Of a stretch of DNA of 64,000 nt, positions 39,287 through 48,047 are shown piece after piece; positions within the stretch are counted from its first letter, which is position 1, and every line of letters begins with the position of its first letter. Where the stretch lies: the NCBI RefSeq assembly GCF_001718795.1, contig NZ_CP013438.1, forward strand, positions 1,736,001-1,800,000. The letters are read 5' to 3'. Below the pieces are notes generated by a model that ran no database searches, had not been told where the DNA came from, and was given only the letters and a program-made list of their open reading frames with translations. Origin of the DNA: Burkholderia latens (GTDB taxonomy: Bacteria; Pseudomonadota; Gammaproteobacteria; Burkholderiales; Burkholderiaceae). The translations under genes and the position numbers were made by a program.

Positions 39287-39670
39287 ATGGACCAGGCAAG
39301 CCCGTTGTTCGACCGTCCCGATGCGCGCCGCGCCGGCGCGATGCCCACGATCGCATTACCGACCGTCGTGATTCGTTTCGCGGTTGCGCCGCGCACGACG
39401 CTGACCTGGCGTGCGCCGAGCGATGCGGAGATCCGCGCGCACGGCGCGCCGCTGTGGATCACGCGTCCGCCGAGCGTCGACGACTACTGGATCCAGCCCG
39501 GCGACGTGCTGCGCATCGCGCGCGGCGATCGCATCTGGCTCGGCACCGATGACGACCGGTCAGCCGAAGCGTCGATCACGACCGCGTACGTGCGGCGCGG
39601 CGAACGGCTCAGACGCACGCTCGCACAAGTGCAACGTTTGCTTGTCGGTCGATGGCGGAGAACGGATTGA
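39287..39670 (+). CDS. DUF2917-like protein
   Basis: A 127-residue soluble protein. Residues ~30-105 resemble the DUF2917 beta-rich domain (TTLTWRAPSDAEIRAHG, PLWITRPPSVDDYWIQPG, DVLRIARGDRIWLG). GGAGAAG just upstream supports the ATG at 39287. These proteins are common in beta-proteobacteria and uncharacterised. Confidence 0.78.
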   Translation: MDQASPLFDRPDARRAGAMPTIALPTVVIRFAVAPRTTLTWRAPSDAEIRAHGAPLWITRPPSVDDYWIQPGDVLRIARGDRIWLGTDDDRSAEASITTAYVRRGERLRRTLAQVQRLLVGRWRRTD

Positions 39671-39734
39671 CGCTGCACAGCGTCGGCGCGCGCCGGAACA
39701 CCGGAACGCGTGGAATCAGCGCAGCCGGAAATGG

Positions 39735-39801
39735 ACGCACCTGCGGCGCCGCGCGCCGCAGGTGCGTGTCGAATGGCGCGGCACGCCGGTGCGTGCCGCG
39801 C
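39735..39801. terminator. Two tandem perfect hairpins between convergent genes
   Basis: First hairpin: 15-bp perfect arms 39735-39749 and 39753-39767 with a 3-base loop (arm ACGCACCTGCGGCGC). Second: 11-bp perfect arms 39776-39786 and 39791-39801 with loop CGGT (arm GCGCGGCACGC). They lie between the 3' ends of the DUF2917 gene and the convergent 93-residue gene. No T-run follows, so they may stop transcription from both sides by structure, or protect RNA 3' ends. Confidence 0.6.
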
Positions 39802-39843
39802 GCGATCGCGCGCCGTGCGCAGCTTTCACAAACAGCGTGTGCA

Positions 39844-40125
39844 TCAGGTGCTGGCGGCGGCGAGACGCGGGCCCGTGCTGCGAGGCGTGGAATCGAGGTC
39901 GGGGCGTTGCGCCGCCTGCGAGGTCACCCACGGGTCGATGCCTTGCTTCTGCACCTCCTCGAGAAATGACACTCGCGTACGCCAGTAATCCGCTTGTAAT
40001 TTCGCATCGATGACGCGCTGTTCGGCTGCGAACAATTCCATGCGCGCCGTCACGAGCATCGACGCAGCGGTTTTTTCCGGCGTGGGGGCGTGTCGCATCG
40101 CCCAGCGGCTGATCCAGTTCAACAT
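39844..40125 (-). CDS. Small conserved hypothetical protein (93 aa)
   Basis: A 93-residue soluble protein starting MLNWISRWAMRHAPTPEKTA, with an alpha-helical centre (MLVTARMELFAAEQRVIDAK then YWRTRVSFLEEVQKQG) likely forming a coiled coil. GGAGG lies ahead of the ATG at 40125. I recognise it only as a type of small protein common in Burkholderia; no role is known. Confidence 0.72.
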   Translation of the reverse strand: MLNWISRWAMRHAPTPEKTAASMLVTARMELFAAEQRVIDAKLQADYWRTRVSFLEEVQKQGIDPWVTSQAAQRPDLDSTPRSTGPRLAAAST

Positions 40126-40915
40126 GCTGACCTCCGTGATTACGGACGAACCCGCGTCGGGCAATCGCAACCGGTCGCGCCCTGCCCGAATGCGCCGCGA
40201 CCGTCACCGCACTTCACCGCCTGGCCTGCACGGACTGCGACTCCCCCGCGTCGGCAGCAATCGGCCGGCGTGTGTGCGCGGTGTATCTATCCTAGAAACA
40301 CTTGCCGGTTTACGCGATGACGTCTTGCAATCTTTTACACAGAAACCACAGTCGGGACCGCCTCGCAAAATGATGGTTGCGCACGCGACGGCTTCGGAGC
40401 AGGATAGCCCGATATCTGGGATTGCCGGGACCGACGAATGCCTGCCGCACGCACCCCCGCGGTGGGGAGCGTTTGCGCGCCGCCGCTTGCGCACGCATGT
40501 GCATCCGGCGCTGAGTCCGCTCTCATCCCGCATCCGCCCGCGTGAGGATGCTCGCCGCCGGGCGCATGTCTTCGCGTCGCGGCTTCATGCGCGGCATCCG
40601 CGCTGCGGTTGCGCCCGCATCGGCCCGCAGCGCCCGCGCGTCGAAACGTTTCCACCGTCGCTCCCGTCGTTCCCGCCAGCCCGCTTCTCCGAACCGGTAA
40701 AATGCGCGCCTTCGTCGCGCGGCAGGCCTGTCCGACCGTTCGCGCGAACGCGCGATCGAGCCCCGCGACTATATCGTCGGAGCTATCCGCGCTATTACAA
40801 TCCGCCGATAGCGTGCCAATAGTGGCTGGTTACAGTACGCCGGCCCCGCGCTGCCGTTACAACAATTCGGCCCAAACAACAAGCAACACGACATCCCGAC
40901 CGGAGAAACGCCTTC
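40126..40915. other. Long divergent intergenic region (about 790 bases)
   Basis: The longest gene-free stretch in the window, upstream of the purine permease. Open frames across it have poor codon usage and no ribosome site. AT-richer patches at ~40280-40340 and 40785-40910 (GCTATTACAATCCG, GTGCCAATAGTGGCT) are promoter candidates. I could not fold a purine riboswitch here: no recognisable paired loop consensus is visible. Confidence 0.45.
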
Positions 40916-42217
40916 ATGGAATCCATCAAGCGGTATTTCGGCTTCGCTGAAGCCGGCACCGACTTCCGCACCGAAATACTCGCGGGCGTCACCACGTTTC
41001 TGACGATGGCCTACATCATCTTCGTCAACCCCGCGATCCTCGGCGACGCCGGCATGCCGAAGGAATCGGTGTTCGTCGCGACGTGCCTCGTCGCCGCGCT
41101 GGCGTCGCTGATCATGGGGCTGTACGCGAACTATCCGATCGCGTGCGCGCCCGGCATGGGCCTGAACGCGTATTTCGCGTACACCGTCGTCAAGGGAATG
41201 GGCTTCACGTGGCAGGCCGCGCTCGGCGCGGTATTCATTTCCGGCTGCCTGTTCCTGCTCGTCACGTTATTCCGCGTGCGCGAGGCCATCGTCAACGGCA
41301 TTCCGAAATCGCTGCGCATTTCGATCACCGCCGGCATCGGCCTGTTCCTCGGCATCATCTCGCTGAAGACGTCGGGTGTGATCGTCGGCAACCCGGCCAC
41401 GCTCGTCACGCTCGGCGACCTGCACAAGCACGAGACGATCCTCGCGATCGTCGGCTTCTTCACGATCGTCACGCTCGACCATCTGCGCGTGCGCGGCGCG
41501 ATCCTGATCGGCATCATCGGCGTGACGATCCTCTCATTCTTCTTTGCCGGCAACCAGTTCCACGGCGTGCTGTCCGCGCCGCCGTCGATCGACGCGACGC
41601 TGTTCAAGCTCGACATCGGCGCCGCGCTGTCGACCGGCATCATCAACGTGATCCTCGTGTTCTTCCTCGTCGAGCTGTTCGATGCGACCGGCACGCTGAT
41701 GGGCGTCGCGAACCGCGCGGGCCTGCTCGTCGAAGGCAAGATGCACCGCCTGAACAAGGCGCTGCTCGCGGACAGCACCGCGATCGTCGCGGGCTCGGTG
41801 CTCGGCACGTCGTCGACGACCGCGTATATCGAAAGCGCGTCCGGCGTGCAGGCCGGCGGCCGCACGGGCATGACGGCGGTCACCGTCGCGGTGCTGTTCC
41901 TCGCGTGCCTGTTCATCGCGCCGCTCGCCGGCGTCGTGCCGGCATATGCGACGGCGCCGGCGCTGCTGTACGTGTCGTGCCTGATGCTGCGCGAGATGGT
42001 CGAAGTGCCGTGGGACGATGCCACCGAAGCCGTGCCGGCTGCGCTGACCGCGCTGCTGATGCCGTTCACATATTCGATCGCGAACGGCGTCGCGTTCGGC
42101 TTCATCGCGTACGGCGGCCTGAAGCTGCTCACGGGCCAGGGCCGCACGGTCAAGCCGATCGTATGGATCATCGCGGCCGTGTTCCTGTTCCGCTTCTTCT
42201 ATCTCGGCAGCGAGTGA
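40916..42217 (+). CDS. NCS2-family purine permease (AdeP/GhxP-like)
   Basis: A 433-residue transporter of about 13-14 helices: MESIKRYFGFAEAGTDFRTE at the N-terminus, ACAPGMGLNAYFAYTVVKGM, and VELFDATGTLMGVANRAGLL, all signatures of the AzgA-type (COG2252) branch that imports adenine, guanine or hypoxanthine with protons. The central GTSSTTAYIESASGVQAGGR motif is intact. CGGAGAAAC upstream supports the start. Confidence 0.93.
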   Translation: MESIKRYFGFAEAGTDFRTEILAGVTTFLTMAYIIFVNPAILGDAGMPKESVFVATCLVAALASLIMGLYANYPIACAPGMGLNAYFAYTVVKGMGFTWQAALGAVFISGCLFLLVTLFRVREAIVNGIPKSLRISITAGIGLFLGIISLKTSGVIVGNPATLVTLGDLHKHETILAIVGFFTIVTLDHLRVRGAILIGIIGVTILSFFFAGNQFHGVLSAPPSIDATLFKLDIGAALSTGIINVILVFFLVELFDATGTLMGVANRAGLLVEGKMHRLNKALLADSTAIVAGSVLGTSSTTAYIESASGVQAGGRTGMTAVTVAVLFLACLFIAPLAGVVPAYATAPALLYVSCLMLREMVEVPWDDATEAVPAALTALLMPFTYSIANGVAFGFIAYGGLKLLTGQGRTVKPIVWIIAAVFLFRFFYLGSE

Positions 42218-42248
42218 CGCACGCGCATCCGCGCGCTACACGATGAAA

Positions 42249-42280
42249 CAACGCCACCTGCGGGTGGCGTTGTCGTTTGC
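42249..42280 (+). terminator. Terminator of the purine permease gene
   Basis: A 10-bp perfect stem CAACGCCACC (42249-42258) and GGTGGCGTTG (42263-42272) with loop TGCG, followed by TCGTTT. Confidence 0.82.
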
Positions 42281-42482
42281 GCCCGCGCGTCGCGCTCGAT
42301 GCGCGGATCGTCTTGACGGGAAATGATGCGGCATCCGAATCAAATCGACCGCGTTGCCGGAAGCGTGCCGATTCGAGTGGTCATCGCAACGATTGGGTGA
42401 CGCCGGCGGCGAACGAACTGGCGACCGACGGGCGCGGACAACGCGTATCCGCCGCTCGCTGCATAGGCGTGCCGATACGACA

Positions 42483-42505
42483 CGGGCGCCGGTATTCGGC
42501 GCCCG
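42483..42505 (-). terminator. Hairpin downstream of the DUF1488 gene
   Basis: Arms CGGGCGCCG (42483-42491) and CGGCGCCCG (42497-42505) with a 5-base loop, 25 bases past the DUF1488 stop. It lacks a clear U-tract on the minus strand. Confidence 0.45.
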
Positions 42506-42529
42506 CTCGGTCGCTGCCGGTTGTCCGGT

Positions 42530-42817
42530 TCAGCGCCAGTTCGCCTCGTAGAAGCGCACGTAGCCGCTGCGCAGCGTCACGCATTGCGCGCGCGTCTCGG
42601 ACAACAGCCGCCGCGCGGCCGCCTCGATGCGCTCGCGGTGCTGATCGTACGCACCGACCATGTCCTCGAAGCGCGGCGATGCCGCACCGAAATGGTCCTC
42701 CAGCGCCTCGGCGGTGATCTGACATTGGACGCGCTCGCCATTGACCAGCGCCGTGAACCCTAGCATCAGGTCGCGCCCCGAATATTCGGGCTTCTCATTC
42801 GTGAAATGAATCTGCAT
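42530..42817 (-). CDS. DUF1488-like small protein
   Basis: A 95-residue protein beginning MQIHFTNEKPEYSGRDLMLG and ending RSGYVRFYEANWR. The pattern (a small beta-rich head followed by a helix with RIEAAARRLL) fits the DUF1488 family, widespread in beta-proteobacteria and uncharacterised. Confidence 0.78.
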   Translation of the reverse strand: MQIHFTNEKPEYSGRDLMLGFTALVNGERVQCQITAEALEDHFGAASPRFEDMVGAYDQHRERIEAAARRLLSETRAQCVTLRSGYVRFYEANWR

Positions 42818-43061
42818 GGGAGCCGCCTATCGTCCGGTAGAAAGCAAATGACCGCGTCCGTCGTCCGCCACCGGCCGGACGAAAATGTACGCGGGCTCGC
42901 CGGCGGACTCACCGTCCGCGGGGCTATGGCGCGGACAATGCATGCCGGTTGCCTTCCACTTTAGACGGTTTCGTGCAGGAGGCAAATTTTGGAATGTGCG
43001 TCGCTCCGACGCGCATTTTCATCAGACCTGCGCGATATCCGGCACCGTTTTCCGGGCTGCG

Positions 43062-43253
43062 TCAGTGGGGATCGGTCGGCCAGATGTTCAGCGCGATCGC
43101 GGCGGTTGTCGCGCCTACCGCGATTGCGGCCGCTCCATATTGCACCGCGTTGGTCAGATCGAACAGCAGACCGTGGATCGCCACGGCGATGCCGCCCAGC
43201 ATGATGAAGGTGGCGATGGCCGCCAGCACGACTCTCAGTTCCGTCCGAACCAT
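43062..43253 (-). CDS. Small two-helix membrane protein (63 aa)
   Basis: A 63-residue protein with two hydrophobic helices (VVLAAIATFIMLGGIAVAIH and QYGAAAIAVGATTAAIALNI). GGGAG ahead of the ATG at 43253 fixes the start; the much longer in-frame opening upstream runs through the tandem repeat and is not coding. Function unknown. Confidence 0.65.
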   Translation of the reverse strand: MVRTELRVVLAAIATFIMLGGIAVAIHGLLFDLTNAVQYGAAAIAVGATTAAIALNIWPTDPH

Positions 43254-43450
43254 GATGCTTCTCCCGAACGGATGCATGTCGCGTCGCATGCATGTTGCAA
43301 TGCGGAACACGGCGCGTGCGTGCTCCGTTTCCATCATTGCAGGCGGGCGCTCGAAAGCAAGGGGTTTTTGTACGCGGTCGCGCAACGCGCGCGTCGCTTG
43401 TATGATGAGGCGATATTCAAGGCGGCGGATGGTGCGGCGCAAAGCATCGG

Positions 43451-43755
43451 CAGGCAGTGGATGCGAAGCGTCGGGTCCGGGCAGGCGCTGAACGGCCGGC
43501 TGGCATGGACCGCGAAGCGCGGGATTCCGGCAAGCGAGGAAGCGCAGACCGGCACCGACTGCGAAGCATGGGGCCTCAGCAAGCGCTGAAGCGCCGACCG
43601 GCACCGACCGCGAAGCATGGGGCCTCGGCAAGCGCTGAAGCGCTAACTGGGGCCGACCGCGAAGCATGGGGCCCCAGCAAGCGCTGAAGCGCTAACTGGG
43701 GCCGACCGCGAAGCATGGGGCCCCAGTAAGCGCTGAAGCGCTAACTGGGGCCGAC
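43451..43755 (+). repeat. 49-bp tandem repeat array upstream of the sigma-54 activator gene
   Basis: Six adjacent 49-base units (starting 43451, 43500, 43549, 43598, 43647, 43696) and an 11-base partial unit. The first two are degenerate; the last four are nearly identical. Each carries GCGAAGCATGGGGCC and CAAGCGCTGAAGCGC. In later units CTGGGGCC of one copy can pair with GGCCCCAG, and AGCGCT is itself palindromic, so the array can fold into a chain of hairpins. 49 is not a multiple of three. The array ends 12 bases before the start codon of the next gene, whose ribosome site (AGGAGAC) immediately follows it. Confidence 0.9.
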
Positions 43756-43767
43756 AGGAGACAAGAC

Positions 43768-45660
43768 ATGCCTCAATCTTTCGTGCTGCCCGCCACCACG
43801 GGCCGCACCGACCTGCTCGCGCAGGCGCATGCCCGTTCGACCGCGGTCGGCCTGCGCGCAAACGAGCGCCCGGACTTCTCGCCGCTGTCGCAACTCGCAC
43901 TGCGCGAACTGCTCGACACCAACCACGCACTGTTCGCGCACGCCCGCCCGGTGATGGAAAACCTGCACGCGCAAATCGCCGACACGCAAAGCCTCGTGCT
44001 GCTCACCGACGCCGACGGCGTGATCCTGCACAGCATCGGGGACGCCGACTTCATCGAAAAGGCGAACCGCGTCGCGCTATGCACCGGCGTATCCTGGGCC
44101 GAACACGCACGCGGCACCAACGCAATCGGCACCGCGCTCGCATCGGGCCAGGCCGTCGCCGTGCACGCGTCCGAACACTTCCTGCGCGCGAATCACATCC
44201 TCACCTGCTCGTGCGCGCCGATCGTCGATCCGTTCGGCCGCACGCTCGGCACGCTCGACGTAAGCGGCGACCCGCGCGGCTTCAGCCCGCATACGCTCGC
44301 GCTCGTGCGGATGTCCGCTCAGCTGATCGAGAACCATCTGTTCGCAAACCAGTGCGCAGAAGCGCTGCGACTGCGCTTTCACGCGCACGAGGACTGCGTC
44401 GACTCGCTGTTCGCCGGCCTCGTCGCCTTCGGGCCCGACGGCGGCCTCATCGCCGCGAACCGCAGCGCGCAATTCCAGCTCGGCGCGACCTTCGATGCAT
44501 TGCAGCATCGCAGCTGCGATGCGCTGTTCGGCATGCACTTCGGCGAACTCGCGCAACACGCGGCGCGCGCGCCCGGCGCGCCGTTCCGGCTCACGCTGTC
44601 CACCGGCGTGCGCGTGCTCGCGCGCTGCGAATTCGCGGAAGCGCACAAGACGGCCGTCGCCGTCGCGCCACCCGCCCCCGCTGCGGTGCGCACGCGCGCG
44701 CCGGACCCCGACGCGATCACGTTCGCGACGCTCGATACCGGCGACACGCGGATGGCCGCCGTGCTCGAACGTGTCGCGAAGATCCGCGGGCGCGACCTGC
44801 CGCTGCTGATCCTCGGGCAGACCGGCACCGGCAAGGAGTGGCTCGCGCGTGCGCTGCACCAGGCGTCGCCGCGCGCGGACGGCCCGTTCGTCGCGGTCAA
44901 CTGCGCGGCGCTGCCGGATTCGCTGATCGAAGCCGAACTGTTCGGCTACGAAGACGGCGCATTCACCGGCGCGCGCAAGCGAGGCAGCCCCGGCAAGATC
45001 GCGCAGGCAGACGGCGGCACGCTGTTTCTCGACGAAATCGGCGACATGCCGCTCGCCCAGCAGGTCCGGCTGATGCGCGTACTGCAGGAACGTGCGGTGA
45101 TGCCGCTCGGCAGCGCGCGCGCGGTGCCCGTCGACGTGCGGGTGGTGTGCGCGACACACCGCGACCTGCGCGCGATGATCGCCGAAGGTACGTTCCGCGA
45201 AGACCTGTTCTACCGGATCAACGGGCTCGCGGTCACGCTGCCGGCGCTCGCCGCGCGCACCGATCTGCCGGTGCTGGTCGAGCGGATTCTCGCGCGACTC
45301 GCACGCAGCGAGCCGATGCCGACGCGTGTCGCGGCCGACGTGCTCGCCGCATTCAGGCGGCACCGCTGGCCTGGCAACCTGCGTCAAATGACCAACGTGC
45401 TGCGCACGGCCGGCATGCTCGCCGAGGACGAAACCGAAATCACGCTTGCGCACCTGCCGGACGATTTCTGGCTCGACTGCGACGACGCACCCGCGCCGAA
45501 CGCCGCGCCGGCCGGCACGCGCGAAGCGACGACGCTGCAGAGCCACCAGGCCGCGGTGATCGACGCGGTGCTCGCACGGCACGGCGGCAACGTGTCGGCC
45601 GCCGCACGCGAGCTCGGCCTCGCGCGCAATACCGTGTACCGCTACCTGCGCCGACATTGA
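43768..45660 (+). CDS. Sigma-54-dependent activator, AcoR-like
   Basis: A 630-residue enhancer-binding protein. A GAF sensor covers about residues 75-200 (SWAEHARGTNAIGTALASGQ), followed by a PAS-like linker. The AAA+ domain has Walker A GQTGTGKEW near residue 350, the sigma-54 contact loop GAFTGARKRGSPGKI near 398, and Walker B GGTLFLDEIGDM. A Fis-type HTH ends the protein (GGNVSAAARELGLARNTVYR). AcoR-type proteins activate catabolic operons such as acetoin or alcohol use. No catabolic operon adjoins it here, so the target may be elsewhere. A 49-bp repeat array lies in its leader. Confidence 0.93.
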   Translation: MPQSFVLPATTGRTDLLAQAHARSTAVGLRANERPDFSPLSQLALRELLDTNHALFAHARPVMENLHAQIADTQSLVLLTDADGVILHSIGDADFIEKANRVALCTGVSWAEHARGTNAIGTALASGQAVAVHASEHFLRANHILTCSCAPIVDPFGRTLGTLDVSGDPRGFSPHTLALVRMSAQLIENHLFANQCAEALRLRFHAHEDCVDSLFAGLVAFGPDGGLIAANRSAQFQLGATFDALQHRSCDALFGMHFGELAQHAARAPGAPFRLTLSTGVRVLARCEFAEAHKTAVAVAPPAPAAVRTRAPDPDAITFATLDTGDTRMAAVLERVAKIRGRDLPLLILGQTGTGKEWLARALHQASPRADGPFVAVNCAALPDSLIEAELFGYEDGAFTGARKRGSPGKIAQADGGTLFLDEIGDMPLAQQVRLMRVLQERAVMPLGSARAVPVDVRVVCATHRDLRAMIAEGTFREDLFYRINGLAVTLPALAARTDLPVLVERILARLARSEPMPTRVAADVLAAFRRHRWPGNLRQMTNVLRTAGMLAEDETEITLAHLPDDFWLDCDDAPAPNAAPAGTREATTLQSHQAAVIDAVLARHGGNVSAAARELGLARNTVYRYLRRH

Positions 45661-45767
45661 CGCGCCGCGCCGGCTGCCCCGCGGGCGCCGGCCGCGCGCC
45701 GCTTCGGGTATGCTTGGCAGCTGCGTTACCCTGCAACGTCGGCACACAACGCTGCCCGCTTCGCCCC

Positions 45768-46070
45768 ATGACCGATCCCGACCACTCGCCCGTCGTACGC
45801 ATCGAGCCGCTCGGCGCAACGTTCGACGCGCCCGATTCGTTGACGCTGCTCGAGGCCGCCGCATTCGCACACGTCCGGCTGCCGCGCTCGTGCCGCAACG
45901 GCACGTGCCGCAGTTGCCTGTGCCGGATCGTCAGCGGCAGCGTACGCTACACGATCGAATGGCCCGGCCTGAGCCGCGACGAAAAGGCCGACGGCTATAC
46001 GCTGCCGTGCGTGGCCGTCGCGACATCGGATGTCGTGCTCGACGTGCCCGACGCGGTGATGATCGACTGA
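45768..46070 (+). CDS. [2Fe-2S] plant-type ferredoxin
   Basis: A 100-residue electron carrier with cluster ligands in LPRSCRNGTCRSCLCRI (CX4CX2C) and a later Cys in TLPCVAVATSDV. The N-terminal sheet (VRIEPLGATFDAPDSLTLLE) fits the plant-type fold. Its partner oxygenase or reductase is not beside it. It may be cotranscribed with the sigma-54 activator gene 107 bases upstream. Confidence 0.88.
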   Translation: MTDPDHSPVVRIEPLGATFDAPDSLTLLEAAAFAHVRLPRSCRNGTCRSCLCRIVSGSVRYTIEWPGLSRDEKADGYTLPCVAVATSDVVLDVPDAVMID

Positions 46071-46288
46071 ATGCGGTGCGCGTGCGCGCATCGCTCCGCA
46101 GCGGTGAACGATCGGGGCCGGGCCGCGCACATGACGCCGATCGCGAAGCGCCCGGCGACGCACGCGTCAGCGCGCCGCGCCGAGCGGGCGCCCCGGCTAC
46201 ATTCACGGTATTCGCTTGCTCGCATGCCCGCGCGGCGCACGCGTGGCATAATCCGCTCCATCGCCATCCATACGCCGCCGCACATCGC

Positions 46289-46666
46289 ATGCTGAGTCGT
46301 CGTCTCCGGAAGATCGTCGGTCTGATCGGGATGCTCGCCATCCTGATGACGACGCTCGCACCGACGATCTCGCAAGCGCTGACGACGCAAGGCCGCGTCG
46401 ACGCGCTGCTCGCCGGTTACTGCACGGCCAGCGCGACGGATGCCGACCACGTCGGCGACGCGTCTTCGAAGAGCCTGCACGCGCATCTGCAGGCTTGCGG
46501 CTACTGCAGCCTGCTCGCGCACACACCGGCACTGCCCGCGCCCGAACTAACGTTCGCGGCCAACATCCACCCTCTCCAACATCGCGAAGCGACGCGCTTC
46601 GAAAGCCTGCGGCGCACGCTGCCGCTCACGGCCGCGCAGCCGCGCGCGCCGCCGCTCGCATCCTGA
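46289..46666 (+). CDS. DUF2946 protein (copper-module associated)
   Basis: A 125-residue protein with an N-terminal hydrophobic signal or anchor (KIVGLIGMLAILMTTLAPTI) and the DUF2946 hallmark HAHLQACGYCSLLAHTPALP, a CxxC with flanking His. Family members regularly precede copper-binding and TonB or PCuAC genes, as here, and are thought to take part in copper handling at the membrane. Direct evidence for function is lacking. Confidence 0.82.
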   Translation: MLSRRLRKIVGLIGMLAILMTTLAPTISQALTTQGRVDALLAGYCTASATDADHVGDASSKSLHAHLQACGYCSLLAHTPALPAPELTFAANIHPLQHREATRFESLRRTLPLTAAQPRAPPLAS

Positions 46667-46888
46667 TTCGTCGCCACAACGCGTGATGCCGTAGCGCATC
46701 GCGTCGCCCGCACGCGCATACGCGTGCCCGTGTGTGACGTTTCGCAGGACCTCCGTGTTCGACCGTATCGCTCGCGGCATCGTGCCGTGCACGCGCTCGC
46801 CCGATTACGGCGATCACGTGTGCGAATGCATACAGCGACATGTCGACCGCATCGTCTCCCTCATCATCTTCAACTGGATTACCCGAAT

Positions 46889-47254
46889 ATGAAAACCACT
46901 GCCATCGTTCGCGGCGCACTCGTTGCGCTCGGCTTCGTCATCGCCCAGGCCGCTCACGCGCATGCGCATCCGAAAACCCTCGAGCCCGCGGCCGACGCGA
47001 TGCTGTCGAGCGCGCCGCACGCGGTCACGATCGACTTCAGCGAAACGCTCGAACCGGCCTTCAGCTCGATCGCAGTCACCGACAGCCATGGCCAGTCGGT
47101 CGCCGAAGGCAAATCGGCAGTCGACTCCGGCAATCGCAAGCGGATGCACGTCGCGCTGACCAATCTCGCCGCCGGCACGTACACGGTCGCGTGGATCGCC
47201 GTGGCGAGCGACGGCCATCGCACGCAGGGCCGCTACACGTTCACGGTGAAGTAA
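46889..47254 (+). CDS. CopC-like periplasmic copper-binding protein
   Basis: A 121-residue exported protein: signal peptide MKTTAIVRGALVALGFVIAQ followed by AAHAHAHPKTLEPAAD, where the mature N-terminal His is the usual Cu(II) ligand of CopC. The beta-sandwich pattern VTIDFSETLEPAFSSIAVTD and GTYTVAWIAVASDGHRTQGR contains the other conserved Asp/His ligands. It would hold copper in the periplasm for uptake or detoxification. Confidence 0.9.
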   Translation: MKTTAIVRGALVALGFVIAQAAHAHAHPKTLEPAADAMLSSAPHAVTIDFSETLEPAFSSIAVTDSHGQSVAEGKSAVDSGNRKRMHVALTNLAAGTYTVAWIAVASDGHRTQGRYTFTVK

Positions 47255-47306
47255 CGCAAACGATGCCCGCGCGGCGACATTCGACAACCGATAAGGAGAG
47301 CGCTCA

Positions 47307-47753
47307 ATGAAACGTTCGATTCCGGCCAGCCTGCTGTTTGCGCTGCTGGCACTGCAGGCGCCGGCCACGTTCGCGGCGTCGGCTTTACACGCCGATGCAT
47401 GCTGGATCCGCACGATGCCGGCGACGGCGCCGTCGTCCGGCTACTTCACGCTGAAGAACGACGGCGACAAGCCGGCCACGCTCACCGGCATCGACACGCC
47501 CGCGTACGGGATGGCGATGATCCACGAAACGCAGACGGCCGGCAGCACTGCCAAGATGGTTCACATCGACACGGTCGACGTGCCCGCGCACGGCTCGGTG
47601 ACGTTCAAACCGAAGAGCTATCACGTGATGCTCGAGGATGCGCGCAAACCGGTCGCGCCCGGCACGACGGTGCCGCTCACGCTGCACTTCGCGGACGGCG
47701 CGGCGGTGTCCGCGACCTGCGACGCAAAGGCGCCGTCGTATACCGGCCAGTAA
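47307..47753 (+). CDS. PCuAC-type periplasmic copper chaperone
   Basis: A 148-residue exported protein: signal peptide MKRSIPASLLFALLALQAPA, then the DUF461 cupredoxin-like fold. The family copper motif H-Xn-M-Xn-HxM is present as MIHETQTAGSTAKMVHID and SYHVMLED. PCuAC proteins hand Cu(I) to the CuA centre of cytochrome oxidase. It follows CopC by 52 bases and forms one copper operon with its neighbours. Confidence 0.92.
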   Translation: MKRSIPASLLFALLALQAPATFAASALHADACWIRTMPATAPSSGYFTLKNDGDKPATLTGIDTPAYGMAMIHETQTAGSTAKMVHIDTVDVPAHGSVTFKPKSYHVMLEDARKPVAPGTTVPLTLHFADGAAVSATCDAKAPSYTGQ

Positions 47754-47783
47754 CGTCGCAACGCCAAACCGATGGAGACGAAC

Positions 47784-47960
47784 ATGAGCAACGAACGCTT
47801 GCGGCTCGCCGACCGGATCGTCCGCTACCGGACGCCGCTGAATCTCGCCGTGCTGATCGTCTGCGGGTTATGGGCCGGTTGGGTCGCGTGGATGACGCGG
47901 CCGTCCGCGATCGATTCGCCGGCGTCGATCGCCGCATACTGCCCGCGCGCCGCGCGTTGA
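47784..47960 (+). CDS. Small single-helix membrane protein (58 aa)
   Basis: A 58-residue protein with one hydrophobic helix (LNLAVLIVCGLWAGWVAWMT) and charged ends. GGAGACGAAC before ATG 47784 supports translation. Its position 30 bases after the PCuAC stop suggests a small partner in copper delivery, but no family is recognised. Confidence 0.6.
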   Translation: MSNERLRLADRIVRYRTPLNLAVLIVCGLWAGWVAWMTRPSAIDSPASIAAYCPRAAR

Positions 47961-48047
47961 AGGCGTGCGTCGGGGTGAATCGTGCTCGTTCGTGGCATCA
48001 TGCACGGATACACCCCGACCGCAGAACCTCCCGTTCAGGAGCGCCGT

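Noticed and set aside
40126..40915. A purine riboswitch upstream of the NCS2 permease.
   Set aside because: No recognisable P1-P3 pairing or conserved loop bases were found by eye.
43254..43667. Long upstream extension of the 63-residue membrane protein.
   Set aside because: The extra frame is a translation of the tandem repeat; a ribosome site supports the short form.
43451..43755. Possible CRISPR array.
   Set aside because: The 49-bp units are directly adjacent with no unique spacers and no cas genes nearby.
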